Positions 18,360 to 27,641 are shown, counted from the stretch's first letter. The stretch is DNA of 64,000 nucleotides from Marinobacterium nitratireducens (GCF_014645375.1 NZ_BMLT01000006.1:186001-250000); one strand, 5' to 3'. The notes: generated by a model not told the origin, from the letters alone. Program-made: numbers and translations.

Positions 18360-18956
18360 ATGACGAAACTGACCCGGGACGACCTCTGGTCGCTGGAGGT
18401 CTACGCCCAGCGACGCAACGAATTCCGTGCCGAAGCCATGGCGCACAAGCGTGTGCGCCAGCTGGCGCTGGGCGAGCACCTGCGACTGTTCTTCGAGGAC
18501 AGCACCACCATCCGCTACCAGATCCAGGAGATGCTGCGGGTCGAAAAGCTGTTCGAGGCACAGGAGATCCAGGACGAGCTAGACGCCTACAATCCGCTGA
18601 TCCCGGACGGCGCCAACTGGAAGGCGACGATGATGATCGAGTACACCGACGTCGAGGAGCGCCGCCGCCGTCTGGCGGAGATGGTGGGAATCGAGCATCG
18701 GGTCTGGCTGCAGGTCGGTGATCTCGAGCCCGTGATGCCGGTGGCCGACGAGGACATGGAGCGCAGCACCGAGGACAAGACCTCGAGCGTGCACTTCCTG
18801 CGCTTCGAGCTGACGCCGGAGATGGTCGGCGCGGCCTGCGCCGGTGCAGTGATCCGCGCCGGCGTCGATCACCCGGCCTACCGCGTAGGCCCCGAAGAAC
18901 TGAGCGATGAACTGCGTCGCGCATTGGTCAGCGACCTGACCCCGGTCGCGCACTGA
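18360..18956 (+). CDS. DUF3501 family protein
   Basis: 198-residue soluble protein of unknown biochemical role. The N-terminus (LTRDDLWSLEVYAQRRNEFR) and the mid region FEDSTTIRYQIQEMLRVEKLFE are family marks. It starts 25 bases after the Fe-S protein gene and completes the rubrerythrin/Fe-S/DUF3501 set, so a part in peroxide or oxygen defence is inferred from context. No catalytic motif stands out. Confidence 0.85.
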   Translation: MTKLTRDDLWSLEVYAQRRNEFRAEAMAHKRVRQLALGEHLRLFFEDSTTIRYQIQEMLRVEKLFEAQEIQDELDAYNPLIPDGANWKATMMIEYTDVEERRRRLAEMVGIEHRVWLQVGDLEPVMPVADEDMERSTEDKTSSVHFLRFELTPEMVGAACAGAVIRAGVDHPAYRVGPEELSDELRRALVSDLTPVAH

Positions 18957-19070
18957 GCCTGTAGCCGCGCCTCGCGGCGAACAAGAGTAGAACCGGGTCG
19001 GGTAGCCGGGTAGCCTGCGATTCCAGTCGCGGCGGGCGGGTGACCTTTGGGTGCGCCGCTCCCATGCTTT

Positions 19071-19150
19071 TGTAGGAGCCCGCTCCGCGGGCGATCTTTT
19101 CGGGTGCCTTTCCCGGCTGTGGTAATTCGCTCGCGGAGCGAACTCCTACA
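19071..19150. repeat. REP-like inverted repeat (TGTAGGAG family)
   Basis: TGTAGGAGCCCGCTCCGCGG at 19071 pairs with the reverse-complement unit ending AACTCCTACA at 19150; both arms also contain their own small palindrome. Further degenerate units lie at about 18959 (TGTAGCCGCGCCTCGCGG) and 19218 (CGCCGCTCCTACA). This is the common dispersed intergenic repeat of pseudomonad-like genomes and fills the gap between the DUF3501 gene and the methyltransferase gene. Confidence 0.75.
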
Positions 19151-19230
19151 GGCGAGCGAAGCACCCCAGTCTTGCCCAGGTATCTTCGCGGCGGGGAAGT
19201 GCCCGTAAGCTTGGCTACGCCGCTCCTACA

Positions 19231-19869
19231 TCAGAGCTTGCGCACCACGTTGATGCCATCGCGCACCGTCAGGAAGATGTTCTCCACCTCCGGATCGGCG
19301 GCGATGCGCCGGTTCAGCTCCACCAGCGTATCGTCGATTTCCGATTCCGGCTGCAGCACCTTGCCCGACCAGAGGACGTTGTCGAGCACGATCAGGCCGC
19401 CGGGGCGGGTCATCGCCTTGACGCGCTCGTAGTACTCCAGGTAATTGCGCTTGTCGGCGTCGATAAAGCTGAAATCCAGCTCCAGGTCGAGGGTTTCCAG
19501 GGTGTCCAGCGCGCGGCCGAAAATCACCTCGATCTTGTGCCCGTGTTCGCTGCGGTCGAAAAAGCCCTGGGCGAACTCGATAGCGCGGGGGTTGGTTTCG
19601 CAGCAGATCAGACGACCGTCGGCGGGCATGCCCTCGGCGATCGACAGCGCCGAATAGCCGGTGAACATGCCGATCTCCAGCGCCACCTTCGGCTGCGCCA
19701 GCGCCGTCAGCATTTTCAGCGTGCGGCCGACCAGGCGCCCCGACAGCTTCTGCGGCCAGCCCATATTGGCATTGGTGGCGTCGATCAGCTCCTGCAGCAG
19801 CGCAGGCTCCTTGCCGGTGCTGAGAAAGGCGTAGTCTTCGATGGCTTCGTTGACGAGGAAGTCGGTCAT
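19231..19869 (-). CDS. Class I SAM-dependent O-methyltransferase
   Basis: 212-residue cation-dependent O-methyltransferase of the catechol/caffeoyl-CoA type. The SAM site is ALEIGMFTGYSAL, the metal-binding Asp is in FSFIDADKRNYLEYYE, and LDNVLWSGKV completes the site. The start MTDFLVNEAIEDY at 19869 fits the family; the longer open frame upstream lacks a signal. It is a single minus-strand gene flanked by repeats. The acceptor substrate is unknown. Confidence 0.87.
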   Translation of the reverse strand: MTDFLVNEAIEDYAFLSTGKEPALLQELIDATNANMGWPQKLSGRLVGRTLKMLTALAQPKVALEIGMFTGYSALSIAEGMPADGRLICCETNPRAIEFAQGFFDRSEHGHKIEVIFGRALDTLETLDLELDFSFIDADKRNYLEYYERVKAMTRPGGLIVLDNVLWSGKVLQPESEIDDTLVELNRRIAADPEVENIFLTVRDGINVVRKL

Positions 19870-20118
19870 GGCGGCGCAGGCGGTTCGTTCAAAAAGGGGG
19901 GGCCATATATTACCATCTTTCCGTAACCGGGTCCCTTGTCCCTTGCCGGCCGGCATGTCCCCCGGGCGGCGATTGTAGGGCACCTTGAGCGCAGCGAAAC
20001 GTGCCGCTATCGACGGTGCCGTTCGCTTCGCTCAGGGCCCCCTACGGTGTGTGATGTCGGGCACCCTGAGCGCAGCAACTGCCAGGTATGACGGGAATCA
20101 AACCTGCCGACTGTACAG

Positions 20119-21168
20119 TTATTGGCCGGACGTCAGCCTCGCCCAGTCGAATTCGCGGATGCGCTGCGGCGCGATGTAGTAGATCAGCGAGCCGGCATGG
20201 ATCTCAAGGTCCAGTTCGGGATTGACCTCGGGCTGGCCGTCGGCCTCTACGTCGACGGCTATCAGCGTTGCCTGATAGCGTTCCTTGAACGGCACGAACA
20301 GCTGGCGGATCGGCAGCGACGGCAATCCCTGCGGATAGCGGATGGCATACTGCGTCATGCCTTCGGCGGCGGTCAGCAGCTGCTGGTGCAGCGCGCTGGA
20401 GCCGGGGTCCATGGCGGCCTTGACCATCAGTTCCACCGCCACCGACGGCGTGCACTCGATATTCGGGCAGTGGTGCTTGAGCAGCCGCGCCAGGGCCTCG
20501 TCGCGGAAGTAGGCGATGGTGTGGGCATCGGGGTTGCGGCTGTGGCTGTACAGCGCCGCGGCCAGGGTGCTGTCGTCGCGGGCGCAGTCGATGATGATAC
20601 GCGACGCCTGCTCGATGCACGCACGGTCCATCTCGGCGCCTTCGTTGTAGGCCGAGACGCGGACGAACTCGATCTCGCCGGGCATCGGGTTTTCGATGTC
20701 GGCGCTGGCGCACAGGCAAAGGGTGCGCTGATGGTGCTGTTCGGTCTCGATCCTCAGCAGACGCAGCAGATGCGGTGTCCGCTCCGGGTCCCAGCCGATG
20801 ACCAGGATATGATCCCTGAGGTTCAGGTCTTTGAGGCCCATAAGCCCTTTTCTCCATTGGTAGGCGCTGAAGGCGGCGATCTTGCCGACGGTCATGGCGA
20901 AGAGCCCGAGGCCGAACGGGATAATGACCAGGGCGGTATAGAGTTTGCCCGCGCCGGTTTGTGGCGACAGGTCGCCGTAGCCGACGGTGGATGCGGTGAC
21001 CAGCAGCCAGTAGAGGTAGTCGGGACCGGCAAGGGCGGTTTCACCGATAATGCGCAGCACCAGCCAGTTGACCAGAATGTAAACGGTCAGCAATAGCAGC
21101 AGACCCTGCCATTTCAGGTCCTTGAAGTGGTGATAGATCAGTTTGCGCAGGCGTTTGATCAGCGGCAT
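20119..21168 (-). CDS. Potassium channel protein with RCK (TrkA-N) domain
   Basis: 349-residue channel: two membrane segments (about 20-45 and 80-105) around a selectivity filter STVGYGDLSP, then a cytoplasmic RCK/TrkA-N domain starting DHILVIGWDPERTPHL and a TrkA-C-like end. The Rossmann GxGxxG of the RCK domain is not canonical (GWDPER), so nucleotide binding may be lost. It gates potassium flux in the inner membrane. It stands alone on the minus strand, convergent with the methyltransferase repeat region. Confidence 0.88.
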   Translation of the reverse strand: MPLIKRLRKLIYHHFKDLKWQGLLLLLTVYILVNWLVLRIIGETALAGPDYLYWLLVTASTVGYGDLSPQTGAGKLYTALVIIPFGLGLFAMTVGKIAAFSAYQWRKGLMGLKDLNLRDHILVIGWDPERTPHLLRLLRIETEQHHQRTLCLCASADIENPMPGEIEFVRVSAYNEGAEMDRACIEQASRIIIDCARDDSTLAAALYSHSRNPDAHTIAYFRDEALARLLKHHCPNIECTPSVAVELMVKAAMDPGSSALHQQLLTAAEGMTQYAIRYPQGLPSLPIRQLFVPFKERYQATLIAVDVEADGQPEVNPELDLEIHAGSLIYYIAPQRIREFDWARLTSGQ

Positions 21169-21482
21169 CCGTTTCCGGCCTTTCGGTTTGGTCTGGCGAA
21201 GGATGTTAGCAACTGGGCGGGAGCAAGAGAAGAAACCGCATCGCCGAGGGTCTTGCTGGTGCGGATCGGCGATGCGGCAAAGGAAGTTTAACTTCCACGG
21301 GCTGGAGAGATTGCCGGAACCCGCCGGTCAGCCCTTGCCCGCAACAGAAGGTAACCTGATGCCTCAGGCCGAACCATTAGCCAAAGGTCGTGTCCGTGTC
21401 CGGTGGGCAACAAGACTGGGGTGCCTGGGGTAAATCCCTTACAATGCGGGCCAGACAAGACTTATTCACAGGAGTGTTTCAT

Positions 21483-21833
21483 TTGGATCCTCTCGTTCTG
21501 TTTCTGCTGACAGGTTTCGTTTCGATGTCGGCGGCGCTCAGCGCCGGCACGATCAACAAGCTGCCTGACGCTGACAAGCCGCCCATTGCCCAGACCCGCA
21601 ATGGCCTGGTCAGCGTGGTGATGATCGGCAACCTGGGTGCGGTGGGGCTGATCTTCTCGATGGCTTACGGCCTGCGCCAGCTCGACTGGTGGATTCCGGT
21701 GCTCTGTCTGATCGTGACCTTCCCTGTGGTGCATATCGCGCTGGTTCAGCGCCTGCTGGGGCCGGCCAGAAGCCTGTTCCTGATGCTGCCGCTGGTGCTG
21801 GCATCCCTCGTTGCGCTTTATCATTACTGGTAA
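21483..21833 (+). CDS. Small membrane protein of unknown function
   Basis: About 116 residues with four predicted membrane helices and a short polar loop (NKLPDADKPPIAQTRNG) near residue 25. I choose the TTG at 21483 because AGGAG sits eight bases upstream and translation then begins at a membrane helix; no ATG fits. I do not recognise a family. It lies seven bases before rmuC and is probably co-transcribed with rmuC and the downstream cyclotransferase-like gene. Confidence 0.7.
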   Translation: MDPLVLFLLTGFVSMSAALSAGTINKLPDADKPPIAQTRNGLVSVVMIGNLGAVGLIFSMAYGLRQLDWWIPVLCLIVTFPVVHIALVQRLLGPARSLFLMLPLVLASLVALYHYW

Positions 21834-21839
21834 GACGTT

Positions 21840-23348
21840 ATGGCGATGCTCGATCCGCTGAGCCTGCTGGCGGGCGCCGCCGCCGGCGCCCTGCTGGCGC
21901 TGTTCGTGACGCTGCTCTGGGCCGGGCAGCGCCGCGCCCGTGACCTCGAGCGCTTGCACGCCAGCCAGCAGGAGCTGGCGCTGCTGCAGCAGCAGCAGGA
22001 ACAGCTGCAGGCGCGCGTGACCGAAGCCGGTGCGTATCAGACCCAGTGGCAGCAGCGTTTCGAACAGCGCGACCGCGAAGCGCGGCAACTGGAGCTGGCG
22101 CGGGCGCAACTGGTCGAGCGGGTGCATCAGCTGGAGCGGCTGGAGCAGGAAAATGCCGATCTGGAGCGCTCGCTCGACTCGGCCCAGCAGCTGCTGGGCC
22201 GGCGCAACGAACAGCTGGTGGAGCTGGAAAGTCGTACCGAAGTCGAACGGCAGGCGCAGGAGGAAAAACTCCGGCTGCTGACCGAAGCGCGGGATCAGCT
22301 GAAAACCGAGTTCCAGAATCTCGCCAACCGTATCTTCGACGAAAAGTCCGCACGCTTCAGCGCCAGCAATCGCGACAGTATAGGGCAGCTGCTGACGCCC
22401 TTGCGCGAGCAGTTGGGCGACTTCAAGCGTCGTGTCGAGGATGTCTACGACCGCGAAGCGAAGGACAGGCGGGCGCTGTCGGAACAGATTCATCATCTCA
22501 AGCAGCTCAACCAGCAGATGAGTCAGGACGCCGTCAACCTGACGCGGGCGCTCAAGGGCGAGAGCAAAACCCAGGGCAACTGGGGCGAAGTCGTGCTGGC
22601 GCGGGTACTGGAGTCCTCCGGGCTGCGCGCCGGCCACGAGTTCGAGATGCAGGTGTCGATCAACGACGGCAGCAAGCGCTACCAGCCCGATGTGATCGTG
22701 CGCCTGCCGGACAACAAGGATGTCATCATCGACGCCAAGGTGTCCCTGACGGCCTACGAGCAGTATTGCTCCAGCGAGGACGACGCCGAGCGGGCGCGGC
22801 TGCTGCGCGATCATCTGCAGTCGCTGCGCAACCATGTGCGCGGTCTTGGCGACAAGGCCTATCAGGGCCTGGAGGGCGTGCGCAGTCTCGACTTCGTGCT
22901 CCAGTTCATTCCCATCGAGGGGGCGTTTCTGCTGGCGCTGGAGCAGGACCCCGAGCTCATGCGCTACGCCTACGAGCGCAATATCATTCTGGTGAGTCCG
23001 ACCACGCTGCTGGTGACGCTGCGCACCATCAACCATATCTGGCGCAACGAGTATCAGAATCGCAACGCCCAGGAAATCGCCCGCCGCGGTGGCGAGCTGA
23101 TCGACAAGTTCGTCGGCTTCGTCGACTCCGTCGACGATATCGGCCGCCATCTGGAACGCGGCCATCAGGCTTGGGAACTGGCGCACAAACGTCTGACCAG
23201 CGGCCGTGGCAGCCTTGTCAGCCAGGCAGCGGCGCTGCATCGCCTCGGCGCCGTCGGCAAGAAGCCGCTGCCGCGCCATGCCGAGACCCTTGACGAGGAA
23301 GAGGAAGAAGACGAGGAGACGCTGGGTCTGAATGGAGGTGATGCGTGA
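21840..23348 (+). CDS. rmuC: DNA recombination protein RmuC
   Basis: 502-residue RmuC-family protein thought to limit inverted-repeat recombination. It has an N-terminal membrane anchor (about 8-27), a long glutamine-rich coiled coil (30-180) and the RmuC nuclease-like core. Marks of the core are KGESKTQGNWGEVVLARVLESSGL, QPDVIVRLPDNKDVIIDAKVSL and LDFVLQFIPIEGAF. The C-terminus is acidic (a run of Glu/Asp near residue 490). Its stop overlaps the next gene by four bases. Confidence 0.92.
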   Translation: MAMLDPLSLLAGAAAGALLALFVTLLWAGQRRARDLERLHASQQELALLQQQQEQLQARVTEAGAYQTQWQQRFEQRDREARQLELARAQLVERVHQLERLEQENADLERSLDSAQQLLGRRNEQLVELESRTEVERQAQEEKLRLLTEARDQLKTEFQNLANRIFDEKSARFSASNRDSIGQLLTPLREQLGDFKRRVEDVYDREAKDRRALSEQIHHLKQLNQQMSQDAVNLTRALKGESKTQGNWGEVVLARVLESSGLRAGHEFEMQVSINDGSKRYQPDVIVRLPDNKDVIIDAKVSLTAYEQYCSSEDDAERARLLRDHLQSLRNHVRGLGDKAYQGLEGVRSLDFVLQFIPIEGAFLLALEQDPELMRYAYERNIILVSPTTLLVTLRTINHIWRNEYQNRNAQEIARRGGELIDKFVGFVDSVDDIGRHLERGHQAWELAHKRLTSGRGSLVSQAAALHRLGAVGKKPLPRHAETLDEEEEEDEETLGLNGGDA

Positions 23349-23986
23349 TCCCGGTGCTGGGTTACGGTTCGCTGCTGTCCGAGGCGTCGGCGCGGGAAAC
23401 CGTACCGGGCCTCGAGCGTTTTCGCCTGGTGCGGGTGCCGGGATATCGCCGAATATTCAACAAGGTCGGGGTGGTGTTTTTCAGCCGTCACGGCGCCAGT
23501 GAGGACAGCCTCGAAATCGCCTCCTGCGCCACCGAACCCGCCGCCGGCTGCGAGATCGTCTGCGCGGCTTTCGACTGCCCGGACGACGAGTTTCTCCAGC
23601 TCTACGAGCGCGAGCACCGCTTTAGATGGATAGAAGTGGATGTCATCGAAGCCGATGGGGGCCGCAGCCGCGGACGTATCTGCACGCGCTACAGCGACGC
23701 GGAATATCGTCTTAATAAATGCATTACCGAGGCGGAATATCACCGCCGCGTCGGGCAGTATTATCGCGGCCCCCTCTGGCGTGACGATATTTTACCCTTT
23801 CCCCGCTACCTGAGTTTCTGCCTGCGTGCCGCGGCGGAACAGGGGCCGGGGATACTCGACAACTTTCTCGACAGCAGCTTTCTTGCCGACGGAGAAACCA
23901 GTCTGCGCGACTACCTGGCCCGTCGCCAGACCTCGGCGCATGACTTTATGAGCGTTGACAGCGATTACGGCTATCGAAACGACTGA
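23345..23986 (+). CDS. Gamma-glutamylcyclotransferase-like protein
   Basis: 213-residue protein whose N-terminus, VLGYGSLLSEASA, is the substrate-loop motif (YGSL) of the gamma-glutamylcyclotransferase fold. An acidic residue suited to catalysis is in LQLYEREHRFRW. These enzymes release 5-oxoproline from gamma-glutamyl peptides. The assignment is by fold motif only; substrate is unknown. The start (GTG) overlaps the rmuC stop, so the two are translationally coupled. Downstream lies an unusual AT-rich operator array. Confidence 0.78.
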   Translation: MIPVLGYGSLLSEASARETVPGLERFRLVRVPGYRRIFNKVGVVFFSRHGASEDSLEIASCATEPAAGCEIVCAAFDCPDDEFLQLYEREHRFRWIEVDVIEADGGRSRGRICTRYSDAEYRLNKCITEAEYHRRVGQYYRGPLWRDDILPFPRYLSFCLRAAAEQGPGILDNFLDSSFLADGETSLRDYLARRQTSAHDFMSVDSDYGYRND

Positions 23987-24030
23987 CCGCCGCCCACCCC
24001 GGTTTCAGCGGCCCAGGAAGGGCGGTTTAT

Positions 24031-24114
24031 ATCAAGATTGATTTTTGATTATTGCGGCGATTAATCAAAATTCAATATTGATATATTCGAGAATAATCAA
24101 GATTTAATTTTGAT
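24031..24114. promoter_or_regulatory. Three 19-bp palindromic operators ATCAA-N9-TTGAT
   Basis: Three copies of a 19-bp dyad, ATCAA-N9-TTGAT, begin at 24031, 24064 and 24096. Inside each, the spacer keeps the pattern R-ATT-N-A-W-T-W. The start-to-start distances are 33 and 32 bp, three helical turns, so bound proteins would sit on one face of the DNA. The block is in the AT-rich 415-bp gap between the cyclotransferase-like gene and ftsA, about 290 bp before the ftsA ATG. Confidence 0.8.
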
Positions 24115-24402
24115 TTTTTCTAATTTTCCGCTCTGAAACTTTTTGATTAAAAACGCGGGGATGAGGGCGGATGTTGCCGCAGTGGCAAAACCTATCCGCC
24201 TGATCGGCAACGTTTTTTGCTAAATGGGGGCAAAAGTTTGCCGATAAAAAGTAGCGGGGATTGTTGTTTTTTTGTACATTTTGTTCCAATCTCTTGCTGT
24301 GGCGTCAGCTCGCCTCCGAGCGATGGAAGTTGGCGCATAACTTGCCTTATTTATTGCAAGGACCCCTGAGAACTTACCTCTAATTATTCGGAAGACGGCA
24401 AG

Positions 24403-25656
24403 ATGGCAACCGGAAGCAATATGATCGTCGGGCTCGACATTGGCACATCCAAGGTGGTCTGCCTGATCGGCGAAGTCGGTGCGAGCGGCCGTCTTGAACT
24501 GGTCGGTATCGGCTCGCACCCATCCAACGGATTAAAGCGCGGCGTGGTGGTGAACATCGATGCCACCGTCAATTCGATTCAGCGTGCAGTGGAAGAAGCC
24601 GAGCTGATGGCCGGCTGCAAAGTGCATTCGGTCACGGTGGGAATCGCTGGCAGTCATATCAGCAGCCTTAATTCCCACGGTATCGTCGCGGTGCGGGAAA
24701 GAGAAGTCACCGAACAGGACCTGGAGCGGGTTATCGACGCCGCCCGGGCGGTGGCGATTCCGGCCGATCAGAAAATCATTCATATACTGCCGCAGGAATA
24801 TCTCATCGACAGCCAGGAGGGTATCAAGGAACCTCTGGGCATGTCCGGCGTGCGCCTCGAAGCCAAGGTGCATCTGGTCACCGGGTCGATCAACGCGGTG
24901 CAGAATATCGACAAGTGCATTCGCCGCTGCGGCCTCGATGTCGACGCCATCGTGCTGCAGCCGCTGGCCTCGAGCTATGCGGTACTGACCGATGACGAAA
25001 AGGAACTCGGCGTCTGCCTCGTCGATATCGGCGGCGGCACCACCGACATCGCGGTATTCACCGGCGGCGCCATTCGCTTTTCCAGTTCCATACCGGTGGC
25101 GGGGGATCAGGTGACCAGCGATATCGCCATGGCACTGCGCACCCCGACCCAGAACGCCGAGGAGCTCAAGGTCAAGTACGCCTGCGCGCTGGCGCAGCTG
25201 ACCCGCGCCGACGAGACTATCAAGGTGCCCAGCGTCGGCGAGCGACCGCCGCGCAGCCTGTCGCGCCAGGCCCTGGCCGAAGTCGTCGAACCGCGCTACG
25301 ACGAGCTGTTCACACTCATCCAGGCGGAACTGCGGCGCAGCGGTTTCGAGGATCTGGTGGCATCCGGCATCGTCCTCACCGGCGGTACTTCCAAGATGGA
25401 GGGGGCGGTGGAGCTGGCCGAGGAAATCTTCCATACGCAGGTGCGGCTGTCCTGTCCGCAGGGCGTCCATGGCATGGACGATATCCTGCAGAATCCCATC
25501 TATGCCACCGGCATGGGGCTCCTGCTCTACGCACGACAGAATCTCGATACCAGCGACGCGGCGGATAGCGGCATGCGTGCCGAAGCTGTGCTGCCGGCGC
25601 GGCAGGGGCCGGGGATCGTAGAGCGCATGAAGGCCTGGTTCCAGGGCAACTATTGA
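24403..25656 (+). CDS. ftsA: Cell-division protein FtsA
   Basis: 417-residue actin-like protein that tethers FtsZ to the membrane and recruits the late divisome. The ATPase fold motifs are present: VGLDIGTSKVVCLIGEV near the N-terminus, VDIGGGTTDIAVF in the middle and VLTGGTSKMEG near residue 325. The extreme C-terminus ERMKAWFQGNY is the amphipathic membrane-targeting helix. Sequence is close to pseudomonad FtsA throughout. What is odd is the setting: no ftsQ, ddlB or murC upstream and an operator array instead. ftsZ follows after 107 bases. Confidence 0.94.
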   Translation: MATGSNMIVGLDIGTSKVVCLIGEVGASGRLELVGIGSHPSNGLKRGVVVNIDATVNSIQRAVEEAELMAGCKVHSVTVGIAGSHISSLNSHGIVAVREREVTEQDLERVIDAARAVAIPADQKIIHILPQEYLIDSQEGIKEPLGMSGVRLEAKVHLVTGSINAVQNIDKCIRRCGLDVDAIVLQPLASSYAVLTDDEKELGVCLVDIGGGTTDIAVFTGGAIRFSSSIPVAGDQVTSDIAMALRTPTQNAEELKVKYACALAQLTRADETIKVPSVGERPPRSLSRQALAEVVEPRYDELFTLIQAELRRSGFEDLVASGIVLTGGTSKMEGAVELAEEIFHTQVRLSCPQGVHGMDDILQNPIYATGMGLLLYARQNLDTSDAADSGMRAEAVLPARQGPGIVERMKAWFQGNY

Positions 25657-25763
25657 AGTGCGGGTGCAAGGCCCGCGGTTGAAAGATGCAGTCAAACGGA
25701 CGTTAACGACACGCTGTCGACCGGACTCAGAAGCCGGCGCAGCATCTGGAGGGGAAAAGAAAA

Positions 25764-26963
25764 ATGTTCGAACTCGTTGATAGCATTCCACAGAGTGCCG
25801 TCATCAAGGTGATAGGCGTGGGCGGTGGCGGCGGTAACGCCGTGCAGCACATGGTCTCCACCGACGTTGAAGGCGTTGAATTCATCTGTGCCAACACCGA
25901 TGCCCAGGCCCTGGCCGGGCTGGTGGCGCGCAGCGTCATCCAGCTCGGTGGCGAGCTGACCAAGGGACTCGGCGCCGGCGCCAACCCCGATGTCGGGCGT
26001 CAGGCGGCGCTCGAGGACCGCGAACGTATCGCGCAGATGGTCAGCGGCGCGGACATGGTGTTCATCACCGCCGGCATGGGCGGCGGAACCGGAACCGGCG
26101 CTGCGCCGATCGTCGCCGAGGTGGCGCGTGAACTGGGCATCCTGACCGTGGCGGTGGTGACCAAACCATTCCCGTTCGAGGGGCGCAAGCGCCTCAAGAT
26201 CGCCGAAGAGGGCATTCGGGAGCTCAAGGATCACGTCGACTCCCTGATCATCATACCCAATGAAAAGCTATTGCCGGTGCTGGGCAAGAACTGCAGCCTG
26301 ATCAACGCCTTCAATGTCGCCAACGACGTGCTCAAGGGCGCGGTCCAGGGTATCGCCGATCTGATCATCCGCCCCGGCATGATCAACGTCGACTTCGCCG
26401 ATGTGCGCACCGTGATGTCTGAAATGGGCATGGCGATGATGGGTACCGGCGCCGCTCATGGCGAAGGGCGCGCTCAGGAAGCCACCGAAGCGGCGATCAA
26501 CAGCCCGCTGCTCGAGGACGTCGACCTCAAGGGCGCGCGCGGGGTGCTGGTGAATATTACCGCGGGCCTCGATCTGAGCCTCGGCGAATTCTCGGAAGTC
26601 GGTAACATCGTCGAACAGTACGCCTCGGAAAACGCCACCATCGTGGTCGGTACCGTCATCGATCCGGAGATGAGCGATCAGATCAAGGTAACGGTGGTCG
26701 CGACCGGCCTCGGCCGTGTCGAGCAGCAGGAAGTGCGCATCGCCAATGGTGGCACGACTGCGGCAAGCGCCCGCGCCGCGCGCACCACCTCCACCAATGA
26801 CTACAGTCAGCTGGAGTTGCCGACCGTGTTGCGCAACCGTGCCGAGGAGCGTGCCAGCCGCGAAGAAGCGGAAGCGGCGCCGCCGGAGCCGGTCAAGCGC
26901 ACCGGCACCGACGATATGGACTTCCTGGATATCCCGGCGTTCCTGCGCCGCCAGGCTGACTGA
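25764..26963 (+). CDS. ftsZ: Cell-division GTPase FtsZ
   Basis: 399-residue tubulin-like GTPase that forms the Z-ring. The N-terminal [14 protein letters not shown], the tubulin signature [12 protein letters not shown] and the T7 synergy-loop region [11 protein letters not shown] are intact. The conserved C-terminal peptide [12 protein letters not shown], the docking site for FtsA and ZipA, is present. It therefore looks fully functional. A ribosome site (GGAGGGG) precedes the ATG and a strong terminator follows. lpxC, the usual next gene, is absent. Confidence 0.96.
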   Translation: MFELVDSIPQSAVIKVIGVGGGGGNAVQHMVSTDVEGVEFICANTDAQALAGLVARSVIQLGGELTKGLGAGANPDVGRQAALEDRERIAQMVSGADMVFITAGMGGGTGTGAAPIVAEVARELGILTVAVVTKPFPFEGRKRLKIAEEGIRELKDHVDSLIIIPNEKLLPVLGKNCSLINAFNVANDVLKGAVQGIADLIIRPGMINVDFADVRTVMSEMGMAMMGTGAAHGEGRAQEATEAAINSPLLEDVDLKGARGVLVNITAGLDLSLGEFSEVGNIVEQYASENATIVVGTVIDPEMSDQIKVTVVATGLGRVEQQEVRIANGGTTAASARAARTTSTNDYSQLELPTVLRNRAEERASREEAEAAPPEPVKRTGTDDMDFLDIPAFLRRQAD

Positions 26964-26989
26964 GCGCCGCCCTCCGGTGATGTCTTTTG

Positions 26990-27014
26990 GCCGCCCCGGC
27001 AGGGGCGGCTTTTT
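26990..27014 (+). terminator. Rho-independent terminator after ftsZ
   Basis: An 8-bp perfect GC stem (GCCGCCCC / GGGGCGGC) with a GGCA loop followed by TTTTT, 27 bases past the ftsZ stop. Confidence 0.9.
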
Positions 27015-27266
27015 CCCGATCGGGCCTGATTTCTAGAACGCTCCGAAGCGGTTCTGCGCCCGGCGATCCGTGGCCGCGGCTAAGCTCCTTTTGCCTTGGC
27101 AGACCCGGGTTGGTTGTCCAGTAACCAGAAACGGGGCGCTGCAAATTTTTTTCGGCAAAAGGTTTGCAATTCAGAAAGTTATCTATTAAATTACGCGACC
27201 TCAACGGCACACAGCGTTGAGCGGCATCCGAGTGAAGCGGCAGTTTCCGACGATGCAATACAATTT

Positions 27267-27360
27267 GGTGAGATGTCCGAGTGGCTGACTCGGAGGCTTG
27301 CCGGAGAGAACGTCGGAGCTAGCGACGACGGTAACGAGCACGCCAGGCGTGCTGGTTCGA
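27267..27360 (+). pseudogene. tRNA-Ser-like partial copy
   Basis: Starting at 27267, the sequence repeats the 5' end of the intact tRNA-Ser beginning at 27390 (GGTGAGATGTCCGAGTGGCTGA against GGTGAGGTGTCCGAGTGGCCGA), including the CAATTT just before it. After that the two diverge. A T-loop-like GGTTCGAA occurs near 27353, but no matching acceptor or T-stem can be formed. I read it as a broken duplicate of tRNA-Ser. Confidence 0.55.
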
Positions 27361-27389
27361 AGTCTGAAGAGACATCGCAGTGACAATTT

Positions 27390-27477
27390 GGTGAGGTGTC
27401 CGAGTGGCCGAAGGAGCACGCCTGGAAAGTGTGTATGTCGAAAGGCATCGAGGGTTCGAATCCCTCCCTCACCGCCA
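27390..27477 (+). tRNA. tRNA-Ser (anticodon GGA)
   Basis: 88-base class II tRNA ending with an encoded CCA. The acceptor stem GGTGAGG pairs with CCTCACC, the anticodon loop reads CTGGAAA (GGA, decoding UCC/UCU), and there is a long variable arm followed by GGGTTCGAATCCC. It closely follows E. coli tRNA-Ser(GGA). The integrase remnant just downstream fits use of this gene as an integration site. Confidence 0.95.
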
Positions 27478-27641
27478 TATTATCTCGTTGATTCCTAAGG
27501 GAATTACGAAACTTCCTCAGAGGGCTGGGGCATAATTGAGGCAGAAATGTCCGTTTTCTGTGCGCCGCTGTCCCCTCTAAATCCCATCATTTCAGACACC
27601 AACCCAGCCATTGAGCAGGTGTCTTGCTGGCTCGATCTTCA

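Noticed and set aside
21483-21833. MAPEG-family assignment for the small membrane protein
   Set aside because: Size and helix count fit, but I do not see the conserved MAPEG motif, so it stays unassigned.
21462-23279. 605-codon minus-strand open frame opposite rmuC
   Set aside because: Its Gln/Leu-rich translation mirrors the rmuC coiled coil; rmuC has clear family motifs.
24031-24114. FNR, parS or CRISPR explanation for the repeated dyads
   Set aside because: Half-site order and spacing do not fit FNR or parS, and the dyads differ too much and are too close for a CRISPR array.
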